64,000 nucleotides of DNA, taken from positions 53,103 to 117,102 of the forward strand of contig NZ_PPFX01000007.1 of NCBI RefSeq assembly GCF_002898515.1. Reading direction: 5' to 3'. Source of the DNA: Geothermobacter hydrogeniphilus. GTDB lineage: Bacteria; Desulfobacterota; Desulfuromonadia; Desulfuromonadales; Geothermobacteraceae. A program made the position numbers and the translations under genes. The number at the start of each line of letters is the position of its first letter. The first letter of the stretch is position 1. Of this stretch, positions 43,268 to 51,688 are shown in pieces. The notes under the pieces were generated by a model. It was not told the DNA's origin. It did no database searches and saw only the letters and a program-made list of their open reading frames with translations.

Positions 43268-44199
43268 TGTCGCAGCAATCAACGGCCAAAGTCTCCCTGG
43301 CGGTGGAAATCGCCGGACTGCGGATGAAAAACCCGGTCATGCCGGCGTCGGGAACCTTCGGTTACGGTGAAGAGTTCGCCCCCTATCTCGATCTCAACCG
43401 GCTTGGCGCGATTGTCACCAAGGGCCTGTCGCTGCGGCCCAAGGCCGGCAATCCGACCCCGCGCATCTGTGAAACGGTCAGCGGCATGCTCAACGCCATC
43501 GGTCTGCAGAATGTCGGGGTGGATGCCTTTATCGAACACAAGATGCCCTTTCTGCGGGAAATCAATACCCCGGTGATTGCCAACTTCTTCGGCAATACCC
43601 TGGAGGAATACGGCGAGGTCGCCCGACGGCTGAACGACATTCCCGAACTGGCGGCGGTCGAGCTGAATATTTCCTGTCCCAACGTCAAGCAGGGAGGGAT
43701 TGTCTTCGGGACCGATCCGCAGGCCGCCCACCAGGCGGTCGACGTGGTGCGGAAGAATCTCGACAAACCGCTGATTGTCAAGCTGACGCCGAACGTCACC
43801 GATATTACCGTGATCGCCCGGGCGGTGGCCGATGCCGGGGCAGACGCGGTCAGCTGCATCAATACCCTGACCGGCATGTCGATTGACGTACGGCGGCGCA
43901 AACCGCGAATCGCCAACCGCACCGGCGGGCTGTCGGGGCCGGCGATCCGCCCGATCGCCGTCCGCATGGTCCACCAGGTGGTGCAGGCGGTTGACATTCC
44001 GGTGATCGGCGTCGGCGGCATCAGCAGCGCCGAGGATGCCCTCGAATTCCTCATCGCCGGTGCGCAGGCGGTGCAGGTCGGTACCGCCAACTTTGTTGAT
44101 CCGGATGCCATGCAGCAGGTGATCGACGGCCTGGAACGGTTCTGCATCGAGGAGAGAATCGCGGACATTCGGGAACTGATCGGCAGCCTTGAGGTATAA
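43264..44199 (+). CDS. pyrD: Dihydroorotate dehydrogenase (class 1B catalytic subunit)
   Basis: Oxidises dihydroorotate to orotate in pyrimidine synthesis. ATG 43264 overlaps the pyrK stop and gives 311 residues; upstream in-frame starts would lie inside pyrK. The FMN TIM barrel shows MPASGTFGYGEEF, KGLSLRPKAGNP, the catalytic-cysteine region VELNISCPNVKQGG (Cys base of class 1 enzymes) and VGGISSAEDALEF. The pairing with pyrK confirms the NAD-linked 1B type, which suits an anaerobe. Confidence 0.96.
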   Translation: MMSQQSTAKVSLAVEIAGLRMKNPVMPASGTFGYGEEFAPYLDLNRLGAIVTKGLSLRPKAGNPTPRICETVSGMLNAIGLQNVGVDAFIEHKMPFLREINTPVIANFFGNTLEEYGEVARRLNDIPELAAVELNISCPNVKQGGIVFGTDPQAAHQAVDVVRKNLDKPLIVKLTPNVTDITVIARAVADAGADAVSCINTLTGMSIDVRRRKPRIANRTGGLSGPAIRPIAVRMVHQVVQAVDIPVIGVGGISSAEDALEFLIAGAQAVQVGTANFVDPDAMQQVIDGLERFCIEERIADIRELIGSLEV

Positions 44200-44220
44200 T
44201 TCCTTTCAGGATTTCGGCGG

Positions 44221-44259
44221 AAGGGGACAGTCCCCTTAGCTGAGGGGGACTGTCCCCTT
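44221..44259. repeat. Twin palindrome (GGGGACAGTCCCC type), copy 2
   Basis: The arms AAGGGGACAGTCCCC (44221-44235) and GGGGACTGTCCCCTT (44245-44259) are perfect reverse complements over 15 bp with a 9-nt loop, the same spacing as the copy at 37784. It sits in the 96-bp gap between pyrD and the DHH-CBS gene. Confidence 0.8.
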
Positions 44260-44295
44260 GTTCGGCTCAGATGCCCGGCGCGAAGCGCCCACCCT

Positions 44296-46971
44296 ATGGA
44301 CGTTATCACCACCCACATCAATGCCGATTTCGACTGTCTCGGTGCCATGGTGGCAGCGCGCAAGCTGTACCCGGACGCCGAGATGGTTTTCCCCGGCTCG
44401 CAGGAACGCAACCTGCGGGAATTTTTCCTGCGCAGCACCATCTACGCCTACGACTTCAAGCGCCTGCGCGACATCGATATGGAGCAGGTCGAACGGCTGA
44501 TCCTGGTCGACGTCCGGCAGTCGGAACGCATCGGTCCTTTCGGCGAGGTCGCCCGCCGGCCCGGTGTTGAGGTGCATATCTACGATCATCATCCGACCGG
44601 ACCCGGCGACCTCCATGGGGCTCATGAAGTGATCAGGCCGGTCGGGTCAACCGTTACGCTCTTCTGCCAGCTGTTCGCCGAACAGCAGATCCGTCCCGAT
44701 GCCGATGAGGCGACGCTGATGATGCTCGGTCTCTACGAAGATACCGGCAGCCTGCAGTTCAGTTCCACCACCCGCGCCGATTTCGAAGCCGCCGCCTTTC
44801 TGCTCGATTGCGGCGCGGCGCTCTCCGCAGTCGCGGATTTTCTGACCCAGGAGTTGACCGCCGACCAGGTCGGCCTGCTGCACCAGTTGCTGCAGAACCG
44901 CCAGATCCTGACTGTCAACGGTCATGAGATCTGTATCAGCCAGGCGACCAGTGAGCAGTATATCGGGGACCTCGCGGTGTTGGCGCACAAGCTCAAGGAT
45001 ATGGAGAATCTCGACGCCCTGATCATTGCGGTGCGGATGGTGGACCGGATTTTTCTGGTCGGCCGGTCGCGTATCCCCGAGGTCCATGTCGGCGCCATTC
45101 TCGAGGAATTCGGTGGTGGCGGTCATCCCTTCGCCGCCTCGGGCACCGTGCGCGACCAGACGTTGGTCCAGGTTCTTGACCGTCTGCCGCAGGTTCTGCA
45201 GCGCCAGGTCCGTCCGCGCTGGTTGGCAGGGCAGCTGATGTCCAGCCCGGTCAAGTCGGTTGCCGCCGGGGAGACCATCGGCACCGCGCGTGAATTGTTG
45301 AATCGTTACAATGTCAATGTCCTGCCGGTACTTGACGACACCGGTCAGGTTGTCGGTCTGATCAGCCGGCAGACGGTTGACAAGGCGGCCCATCACGGCC
45401 TTCAGTCCCACCCGGTCGGCAGCTACATGGATGGTTCTTTCACCACGGTTGGTCCCGAAACGCCGCTGCAGCAACTGCAGGAACTGATCGTGGCCGACAA
45501 CCAGCGTCTGGTGCCGGTTGTCGAGGAGGGCCGGCTGGTCGGGGTATTGACCCGCACCGACCTGTTGCGGCAGCTGCTTTCCTTTGAACAGCACCCGCAC
45601 GGGCAGGTGCTTCCGGGGCAACGCCGGACGGGCGGTCCATGGCTGAAAAAAAAGCAGCTCGGACGGTTCATGCGTGAACGTCTGCCGCGGGATCTGCAGC
45701 GGCGGTTACGCAGTTTCGGTCAGGTCGGTGAAGAGCTGGGGGTGCAGGTCTACCTGGTCGGCGGCATGGTCAGGGACCTGCTGCTACGGCAGGATAATTT
45801 TGATGTCGACCTGGTGGTGGAAGGAGACGGCATCGCTTTTGCTTGTGAAATCGCCGCCCGGGAAGGCTGTCGGTTGCGGACCCATCAGAAATTCGGCACC
45901 GCGGTGCTGATCTTTGATGATGGTTTCAAGGTCGATGTCGCCTCGGCGCGTATGGAGTACTACCAGCAGCCGGCGGCGCTGCCGACGGTTGAATATGCCT
46001 CGATCAAGCTGGACCTGTTCCGGCGGGATTTCACTATCAATACTCTGGCCATCGCCCTGAACGAGGGCAGTTTCGGCGAACTGCTGGATTTCTTCGGCGG
46101 CCAGCGGGATCTCAAGGACCGCGCCGTGCGGGTGCTGCATAATCTCAGTTTTGTCGAGGATCCTACCCGTGTCTATCGGGCGGTTCGTTTTGAACAGCGC
46201 CTCGGGTTCCGCATGGGGAGGCCGACCGAACACCTGCTGCGCAGTGCCGTGCGCCAGGGGTTCATCGAACGGGTCGGCGGTAATCGCCTGTTTCGCGAAC
46301 TGGAGCTGATTCTGCGAGAACCCGATCCCTGGCCGGCTATCCAGCGCATGGCTGATCTCGACCTGCTCAAGTACATTCACCCGAATCTGAAAGTCGATGC
46401 CCGGATGCCGGGGCTGGTGGCTGAAACCCGCAGGGTTGTCCACTGGTATCAATTACTTTACCTGCACCAACCCTGTGAACCCTGGCTGGTTTTTCTGCTC
46501 AGCCTGACGGCCAGGCTCGACGATGACAGCATGCTCGGGATGTGCCGCCGACTGAAGGTGGCCCCCCGCTTTCTGACGCTGTTGTGTGAGCAGCGCCGTG
46601 CTGCCAAGAAGGTGCTGGTCGGGCTCAGGCGCCGGGTGAGGCGCGTAACAGAACCGAAAGCGAGCGATCTGTACCGGATGCTTCGCCCGCTGGACAGCGA
46701 AATGCTGCTTTTCCTGATGACCCTGGGCGATGACAGCATCCGCCGGTGGGTGGGGCACTATCTCTCCAGTCTGCAGCAGGTCCGCTGTGAATTGAACGGC
46801 CATGACCTCGAACGGCTCGGCCTGCCGCCCGGGCCCCTGTTCCGGGAGATTCTCGATACCCTGCTTGCCGGGCGTCTCAATGGTCGTCTGCACAGTCGCG
46901 ATGATGAACTGGCCCTGGTGCGAAAACGTTTTCTGCGTTGCCGTTCCGAACCTGGCACCGCCGTTGATTGA
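44296..46971 (+). CDS. DHH phosphoesterase - CBS pair - class II poly(A) polymerase/tRNA nucleotidyltransferase fusion
   Basis: An 891-residue multidomain protein. In order: DHH phosphoesterase (HINADFDCLGAM at residue 7, DHHP near residue 97), DHHA1 (GGGGHPFAAS), two CBS domains (about residues 315-440), and a class II nucleotidyltransferase from about residue 475 (YLVGGMVRDLLL, DVDLVVEGD), with the RRDFTINTLA motif and a helical RNA-binding C-terminus. This architecture is known in Geobacter-like and some deep-branching bacteria, where CCA addition can be split between separate C- and A-adding enzymes; which activity this one has cannot be decided by eye. The DHH part suggests nanoRNase-like or cyclic-dinucleotide hydrolysis, and CBS domains suggest adenylate control. 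Confidence 0.9.
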   Translation: MDVITTHINADFDCLGAMVAARKLYPDAEMVFPGSQERNLREFFLRSTIYAYDFKRLRDIDMEQVERLILVDVRQSERIGPFGEVARRPGVEVHIYDHHPTGPGDLHGAHEVIRPVGSTVTLFCQLFAEQQIRPDADEATLMMLGLYEDTGSLQFSSTTRADFEAAAFLLDCGAALSAVADFLTQELTADQVGLLHQLLQNRQILTVNGHEICISQATSEQYIGDLAVLAHKLKDMENLDALIIAVRMVDRIFLVGRSRIPEVHVGAILEEFGGGGHPFAASGTVRDQTLVQVLDRLPQVLQRQVRPRWLAGQLMSSPVKSVAAGETIGTARELLNRYNVNVLPVLDDTGQVVGLISRQTVDKAAHHGLQSHPVGSYMDGSFTTVGPETPLQQLQELIVADNQRLVPVVEEGRLVGVLTRTDLLRQLLSFEQHPHGQVLPGQRRTGGPWLKKKQLGRFMRERLPRDLQRRLRSFGQVGEELGVQVYLVGGMVRDLLLRQDNFDVDLVVEGDGIAFACEIAAREGCRLRTHQKFGTAVLIFDDGFKVDVASARMEYYQQPAALPTVEYASIKLDLFRRDFTINTLAIALNEGSFGELLDFFGGQRDLKDRAVRVLHNLSFVEDPTRVYRAVRFEQRLGFRMGRPTEHLLRSAVRQGFIERVGGNRLFRELELILREPDPWPAIQRMADLDLLKYIHPNLKVDARMPGLVAETRRVVHWYQLLYLHQPCEPWLVFLLSLTARLDDDSMLGMCRRLKVAPRFLTLLCEQRRAAKKVLVGLRRRVRRVTEPKASDLYRMLRPLDSEMLLFLMTLGDDSIRRWVGHYLSSLQQVRCELNGHDLERLGLPPGPLFREILDTLLAGRLNGRLHSRDDELALVRKRFLRCRSEPGTAVD

Positions 46972-46991
46972 CTTGTCCCGGGCGGTTTGCT

Positions 46992-47149
46992 AAAACCTGA
47001 TGGCGTTGCAATAACTCACCAGCAGCTGCGTTGCTGCGCTTGTCTCGCTGCTTCGACGTACATCAGTGCGCCTCATTGCCCGACAAACGCACGCCTTGCT
47101 GCCTCAGCCAACAACTTTTTTACGTTCTTGCGAAAGCATCAAAACCTGA
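46992..47149. mobile_element. 140-bp MITE-like element with 9-bp target duplication (copy 2)
   Basis: The element 47001-47140 is flanked by AAAACCTGA at 46992-47000 and 47141-47149. It matches the copy at 24090 closely: both begin TGGCGT-C/T-GCAA, share ACTCACCAGCAGCTGCGTTG and TCGCTGCTTCGACGTAC, and end TTCTTGCGAAAGCATC. This copy is 12 bp shorter. It lies in the gap between the DHH-CBS-PAP gene and the site-2 protease gene. Confidence 0.85.
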
Positions 47150-47210
47150 ACAACCTTTCGCTGCCGCTTGCCGGCACAGCCCTCAACCCTGTCGAGAAAG
47201 ATCACCGCGT

Positions 47211-47894
47211 TTGGAAACCCTGATTGCCAAAATCTCGATCATGCTGGTGCCGGCCCTGTTTGCCATTACTCTGCATGAGGTCGCCCACGGATTCGTCGCG
47301 GAAAAACTCGGTGACCCGACGGCGCGACTGCTGGGGCGGTTGACCCTCAACCCTTTCCGTCATCTCGACCCGATCGGCACCCTGGCCCTGGTGCTGTTCG
47401 GCTTCGGCTGGGCACGGCCGGTACCGGTCAATTTCGGCAACCTTCGCAACCCGCGCCAGGGAATGATCCTGGTGGCGTTGGCCGGTCCGGTGACCAATCT
47501 GCTGGTCGCCGTGATTTCGGCTCTGCTGCTGCGGGTGGTTTTTCTTTACGGTGGCCGTTTTGCCGGCGACATGGCCTTCGACCATGTTCTGCAGCCGGTT
47601 GCCCTGATGATCGCCTCCAGTCTTTTCATCAATGTTCTGCTCGGTATTTTCAATCTCTTTCCTTTGCCGCCGCTCGACGGCGGTCGGGTGATGGTCGGTC
47701 TGCTGCCGGAACGTTACGGCATGCAGTTGGCGCGGCTGGAACCGTTCGGCTTCGTTCTGGTCCTGGTCCTGATCTTCTACACCCCGATCTGGAGTGGGTT
47801 TCTCGGTCCGCTGATCTGGTCTCTGGTCGCCGTACTTTCCGGCCCGGCGGCCCCGGTGGTTCATCAGATGGCCGGCATCCTGGTTGGGCGGTAG
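47211..47894 (+). CDS. Site-2 protease family protein (M50)
   Basis: A 227-residue membrane metalloprotease of the short M50 type. The zinc motif is HEVAH in ITLHEVAHGFVAEKLGD, and the second metal ligand region is NLFPLPPLDGGRV; four to five membrane helices fill the rest. It starts at TTG 47211 (LETLIAKISIMLVPAL), in agreement with homologues that begin in the same way; ATG 47241 would cut into the first helix. There is no PDZ domain, so it is not RseP. The substrate is unknown. It is followed 2 bp later by scpA, a common pairing. Confidence 0.87.
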   Translation: METLIAKISIMLVPALFAITLHEVAHGFVAEKLGDPTARLLGRLTLNPFRHLDPIGTLALVLFGFGWARPVPVNFGNLRNPRQGMILVALAGPVTNLLVAVISALLLRVVFLYGGRFAGDMAFDHVLQPVALMIASSLFINVLLGIFNLFPLPPLDGGRVMVGLLPERYGMQLARLEPFGFVLVLVLIFYTPIWSGFLGPLIWSLVAVLSGPAAPVVHQMAGILVGR

Positions 47895-47896
47895 CG

Positions 47897-48667
47897 ATGA
47901 ACCTTGATATCAAACTGGAGAATTTCGAGGGACCGCTTGATCTGCTGCTGCACCTGATCAAAAAGAATGAAATGGAGATCTGGGATATCCAGGTTACCCG
48001 CATTACCGAGCAGTATCTCGCGATCCTTGACGCCATGCACCATATGAACCTCGATGTCGCCGGTGAATTTCTGGTGATGGCCTCAACCCTGCTGTACATC
48101 AAATCGAAGCTGCTGCTGCCGCCGTCGGAAGGTGAACTGGTCGAAGAGGAAGAGGAAGATCCGCGCGCCGAACTGGTCAGACGTCTGCTTGAATACCAGA
48201 AATACAAGGATGCCGCCCTCGATCTCGATGAACGTGAACTGCTCGGCCGTGATGTTTTTGCCCGCAAGTTCACCGCCCCCGACCTGGCTGTGGAAGAGGA
48301 AGATACCGGTTTCTACGAGGTCGGTATCTATGACCTGGTCGAGGCATTGCAGGATATCCTCGCCCGGGCGCCGCGAGACGTTGTTCATGAAGTTGGGCTG
48401 GAACAGGTTTCGATTGCCGAGCGCATCAACCATATCCTCGGATTGCTGAGTCGTTGCGACAGCCTTGCCTTCAGCGACCTGTTTCAGGAGAAACCGCGCC
48501 GCAATGATGTCATTGCCACATTTCTGGCGATGCTGGAGCTGGTCAAGATGCGCACCGTCAAACTGATGCAGAATGATCGTTGCGGTTCGATCTGGCTCTT
48601 CCCGATTACCGCTGCCGAGACCCTGAACGGTTCCCTGCCGGAGGAGGACAGCCTTGGATATCACTGA
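47897..48667 (+). CDS. scpA: Segregation and condensation protein A
   Basis: The kleisin subunit that bridges the two SMC heads in chromosome condensation. The 256-residue protein begins MNLDIKLENFEGPLDLLLHL, the hallmark of ScpA, with ASTLLYIKSKLLLPP further on, an acidic linker (EEEEEDPRAE) and a C-terminal winged helix. The last 14 bp overlap scpB. Confidence 0.96.
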   Translation: MNLDIKLENFEGPLDLLLHLIKKNEMEIWDIQVTRITEQYLAILDAMHHMNLDVAGEFLVMASTLLYIKSKLLLPPSEGELVEEEEEDPRAELVRRLLEYQKYKDAALDLDERELLGRDVFARKFTAPDLAVEEEDTGFYEVGIYDLVEALQDILARAPRDVVHEVGLEQVSIAERINHILGLLSRCDSLAFSDLFQEKPRRNDVIATFLAMLELVKMRTVKLMQNDRCGSIWLFPITAAETLNGSLPEEDSLGYH

Positions 48668-49247
48668 TCTGAAAGGGATGCTGGAAGCGATGGTGTTCGT
48701 TTCCGATGTCCCGCTCAAGGCTGATCGGTTGGCCGAACTGGTCGCCTGTGACCGCGCGCTGGTGCAATCCGCCCTGCAGGAACTGGCCGAAGAGTATCAC
48801 CGGCGTGACGGCGGTATCGAACTGGCCGAGGTTGCCGGCGGCTACCAGTTCCGGACCGCGGCCCGTCATGTCGAGGCGGTGCGGCGGCTGAACCGCAGCA
48901 AACCGTTCCGGTTTTCCCGGGCGGCGCTGGAGAGCCTGGCCATCATCGCCTATCGTCAGCCGGTGACCCGCGGTGATGTCGAGTACTTGCGGGGGGTCGA
49001 TTCCGGTGGGGTGATCAAAACCCTGCTCGACAAACACCTGATCCGTATTCTCGGCAAGAAGGAAGTCGCCGGCAGACCGCTGATTTATGGCACCACGCGC
49101 GAATTCCTGGAGGTGTTCGGTCTGCGCAGTCTCAATGATCTGCCGACTCTGAAGGAATTCAGTGAAATTGATCTCGATCAGGGAATTGCCGATCTTCCGT
49201 TGCCGTTTACGGCCGATGACCAGGTTGCAGAGGAGCCGTCGGCCTGA
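48654..49247 (+). CDS. scpB: Segregation and condensation protein B
   Basis: The partner of ScpA in the SMC-ScpAB complex. The 197-residue protein has two winged-helix domains, with LEAMVFVSDVPL and AALESLAIIAYRQPVTRGDVE typical of the family. It begins at TTG 48654, supported by GAGGAGGA just upstream inside scpA; an in-frame ATG lies later (48678) but would lose the conserved N-terminus. Confidence 0.95.
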   Translation: MDITDLKGMLEAMVFVSDVPLKADRLAELVACDRALVQSALQELAEEYHRRDGGIELAEVAGGYQFRTAARHVEAVRRLNRSKPFRFSRAALESLAIIAYRQPVTRGDVEYLRGVDSGGVIKTLLDKHLIRILGKKEVAGRPLIYGTTREFLEVFGLRSLNDLPTLKEFSEIDLDQGIADLPLPFTADDQVAEEPSA

Positions 49248-49265
49248 GCCGGCGGTGTGATTGTC

Positions 49266-49976
49266 ATGGCGGAACGCCTGCAGAAAATCATCGCCGCGGC
49301 CGGTCTCTGTTCGCGGCGCACCGCCGAGGAATGGATCCGGGCAGGGCGGGTTACGGTCAACGGGGAGATGCCCGATCTCGGTTGCCGGGTTGATCCCGCC
49401 GTTGACGAGGTGCTGGTTGACGGCCGACCGCTGCCGGGGGCGGCCGAAAAAGTCACCCTGTTGCTCAATAAACCGACCGGTTGTGTGACCACCGTCAGCG
49501 ACCCGCAGGGTCGGCGAACCGTCCTCGACCTGCTGCCGCCGCATCTGCCGCGGCTGTTCCCGGTGGGTCGCCTCGATTACAATACCGAAGGGCTGCTGCT
49601 GCTGACCAACGACGGGGAACTGGCCCAGCATCTTGCTCACCCGCGTCACAAGGTGGAAAAAACCTACCTGGTTCGCGTCCGGGGTGCGGTGACCGAGGAA
49701 ATCCGTCGCAAGCTGGAGCGTGGTGTGGCGCTTGCTGACGGGATCACGGCTCCGGCCGGGGTTCGCGTCCGGGGCAGCTCGGGGGGGCACGGCTGGCTGG
49801 AAATCACGATCCGCGAAGGACGCAATCGGCAGATTCGCAGGATGTGTGAAGCAGTCGGTTTGTCGGTCAGTCGGTTGAAGCGCATCCGTCTGGGATTTCT
49901 GGATCTGGGTGACCTGCCGACCGGAAAAACGCGGATTTTGAATGCCGGGGAGATCGATCGTTTGAAAAGCCTTTAG
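49266..49976 (+). CDS. rluB: 23S rRNA pseudouridine synthase, RluB/RsuA family
   Basis: A 236-residue pseudouridine synthase with an N-terminal S4 RNA-binding domain (ERLQKIIAAAGLCSRRTAEEWI) and catalytic domain. The catalytic Asp is in FPVGRLDYNTEGLLLLTNDG, and the end has GRNRQIRRMCEAVG. This is the RluB type modifying 23S rRNA helix 89-92 or a close homologue. ATG 49266 is preferred over GTG 49257. The scpA-scpB-rluB order is widespread. Confidence 0.94.
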   Translation: MAERLQKIIAAAGLCSRRTAEEWIRAGRVTVNGEMPDLGCRVDPAVDEVLVDGRPLPGAAEKVTLLLNKPTGCVTTVSDPQGRRTVLDLLPPHLPRLFPVGRLDYNTEGLLLLTNDGELAQHLAHPRHKVEKTYLVRVRGAVTEEIRRKLERGVALADGITAPAGVRVRGSSGGHGWLEITIREGRNRQIRRMCEAVGLSVSRLKRIRLGFLDLGDLPTGKTRILNAGEIDRLKSL

Positions 49977-49994
49977 AACTTGTCATAATAGAAT

Positions 49995-50156
49995 CCTGAA
50001 TCAGTGAGCCCCTTGTCGGCGGATAGCGCAAGTCATTGACCTGCCTGAGCTTCCCAAAAATCACCAGCGAACCTATGGGTGCGCTTCAAATTTTTGGAAA
50101 TCCCATTCAGGCCAAGCACTTACACTCTCCATCCGACAGGAACCCACCGATTCAGG
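49995..50156. repeat. 162-bp palindromic element, full copy (rluB-pgi gap)
   Basis: The ends are CCTGAATCAGTGAG and the slightly diverged ACCGATTCAGG. The internal pair TTCCCAAAAATC/ATTTTTGGAAAT flanks CCTATGGGTGCGC. It fills most of the 225-bp rluB-pgi gap and ends 45 bp before the pgi ATG. The pgi frame stays open back into the element, which is coincidental. Confidence 0.9.
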
Positions 50157-50201
50157 AAAATGATCGGATTTGATACCTGCTTTTCCGGAGGAGGGAACCT
50201 C

Positions 50202-51596
50202 ATGTCGATCCGCCTTGACTACACCAACATGCTTGCCGACGCCATCGGTGAACCTTGCGGCATCAGCCAGGATGAACTGGATGCCCTGCGGAAACCCGCT
50301 CAGGCCATTCATCAGGACTTGACGCAGCGTCGTGAGCAGGGCCTGCTGCCGTTTTACGACCTGCCGTTTGATCGCGCGGTGCTGGAATCTGTGAAACAGC
50401 TGGGTGACCAGTTGGCCGGACGCTGCAGCCATTTCGTCGTGCTGGGAATCGGCGGTTCGGCCCTCGGCACCCTGGCGCTCTTTCGCGCCCTGCGTCCCCT
50501 TTACCACAACCTGCTGCCCGCTGCTGAACGGGGTGGGCGGCCCCGGTTGCTGATCCTCGACAATGTTGATCCGGCCGGTTTCGGTGAAGCTCTCGACCTG
50601 CTGACTCCCGATGAAACCATCTTCTGCGTTATTTCCAAGTCGGGCTCCACGGTCGAGACCAGCTGTCAGCTGATGATCGCCCGACATTGGCTGGAGACCG
50701 CTCTCGGTGATCGCTGGCGCGATCACCTGGTCGTGATTACTGATCCCGAGTCCGGCAGTTTGCGTGAATTGGCGGAGCGCGAACAGTTGACCAGCTGTGC
50801 CATCCCGAGTGGTGTCGGTGGTCGTTTTTCCGTTCTGACTCCGGTCGGCCTGTTGCCACTGGCCGTTGCCGGGGTTGATATCGACGCCCTGCTTGCCGGC
50901 GCGGCCGAGATGGAGGAGCGGGTCACCCGCCCCGATCTGCTGGAAAATCCCGCTTATCTCAATGCCGCCCTGCAGGTCCTGTCCTATCGCAAGGGACAGC
51001 ATATCTCCGTGTTGATGCCTTACAGTGACCGGTTGCGCGATATTGCCGATTGGTATCGTCAGCTCTGGGCCGAGAGCCTCGGCAAGCGAACTGCTCTCGA
51101 CGGCAGCCGGGTGCATGTCGGCCCCACACCGGTCAAGGCGCTCGGAACGACAGATCAGCATTCCCAGGTACAACTCTACATGGAGGGGCCCTTCGACAAG
51201 GTGGTGACCTTTCTCGCGGTCGAAGACTATGGTCGGGATCTGGTTTTCCCGGCGTTTCCCGGAGCCGGGCATCTTGACTACCTTTCAGGACGCAGCATGA
51301 CCGAACTGATTCAGGCCGAACAACAGGCCACGGCGGCCGCCCTGACCAGTAACGGCCGGCCCAACTGCACCCTGACCCTGGACCGGGTTTCTCCACAGAA
51401 TGTCGGTGGCCTCGTTTACCTGTTCGAGGTACAGACGTTGTTCGCCGGCGGGTTGTTCGGCGTTGACCCGCTGGATCAACCCGGTGTCGAGGAAGGGAAG
51501 AAGTATACCTACGGGTTGATGGACCGTCCCGGGTTCGAGGAAATGAAGCAGCGTTTCGAATCTATTGTCGGTGGCGTAACTAGGCGCCAACTCTAG
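50202..51596 (+). CDS. pgi: Glucose-6-phosphate isomerase
   Basis: Interconverts glucose 6-phosphate and fructose 6-phosphate. ATG 50202 (MSIRLDYTNMLADAIG) follows a strong GGAGGAGG and gives 464 residues, short compared with the 549-residue E. coli enzyme but usual for the compact type. Signatures are FVVLGIGGSALGTLALF, VISKSGSTVET, and the C-terminal FGVDPLDQPGVEEGKKYTYG. Supplies hexose phosphates to the nearby sugar-nucleotide pathways as well as central metabolism. Confidence 0.96.
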   Translation: MSIRLDYTNMLADAIGEPCGISQDELDALRKPAQAIHQDLTQRREQGLLPFYDLPFDRAVLESVKQLGDQLAGRCSHFVVLGIGGSALGTLALFRALRPLYHNLLPAAERGGRPRLLILDNVDPAGFGEALDLLTPDETIFCVISKSGSTVETSCQLMIARHWLETALGDRWRDHLVVITDPESGSLRELAEREQLTSCAIPSGVGGRFSVLTPVGLLPLAVAGVDIDALLAGAAEMEERVTRPDLLENPAYLNAALQVLSYRKGQHISVLMPYSDRLRDIADWYRQLWAESLGKRTALDGSRVHVGPTPVKALGTTDQHSQVQLYMEGPFDKVVTFLAVEDYGRDLVFPAFPGAGHLDYLSGRSMTELIQAEQQATAAALTSNGRPNCTLTLDRVSPQNVGGLVYLFEVQTLFAGGLFGVDPLDQPGVEEGKKYTYGLMDRPGFEEMKQRFESIVGGVTRRQL

Positions 51597-51616
51597 CAAA
51601 AATTGTTATTGATCGC

Positions 51617-51645
51617 TTGACAGATCAATGCCTGTTGGTTTAAAT
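51617..51645 (+). promoter_or_regulatory. Probable promoter of the TPR-ExeA-like operon
   Basis: A perfect TTGACA (51617-51622) with a 17-bp spacer to TTAAAT (51640-51645), about 45 bp before GTG 51689. Confidence 0.5.
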
Positions 51646-51688
51646 TTCTACTTTACTTTGTGCGCTTTTGCGATCTGAGGGATAGTCC

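Noticed and set aside
50079..50201. A 41-codon N-terminal extension of pgi
   Set aside because: The extension is encoded by the 162-bp repeat, while ATG 50202 has a strong ribosome site and fits the family start.
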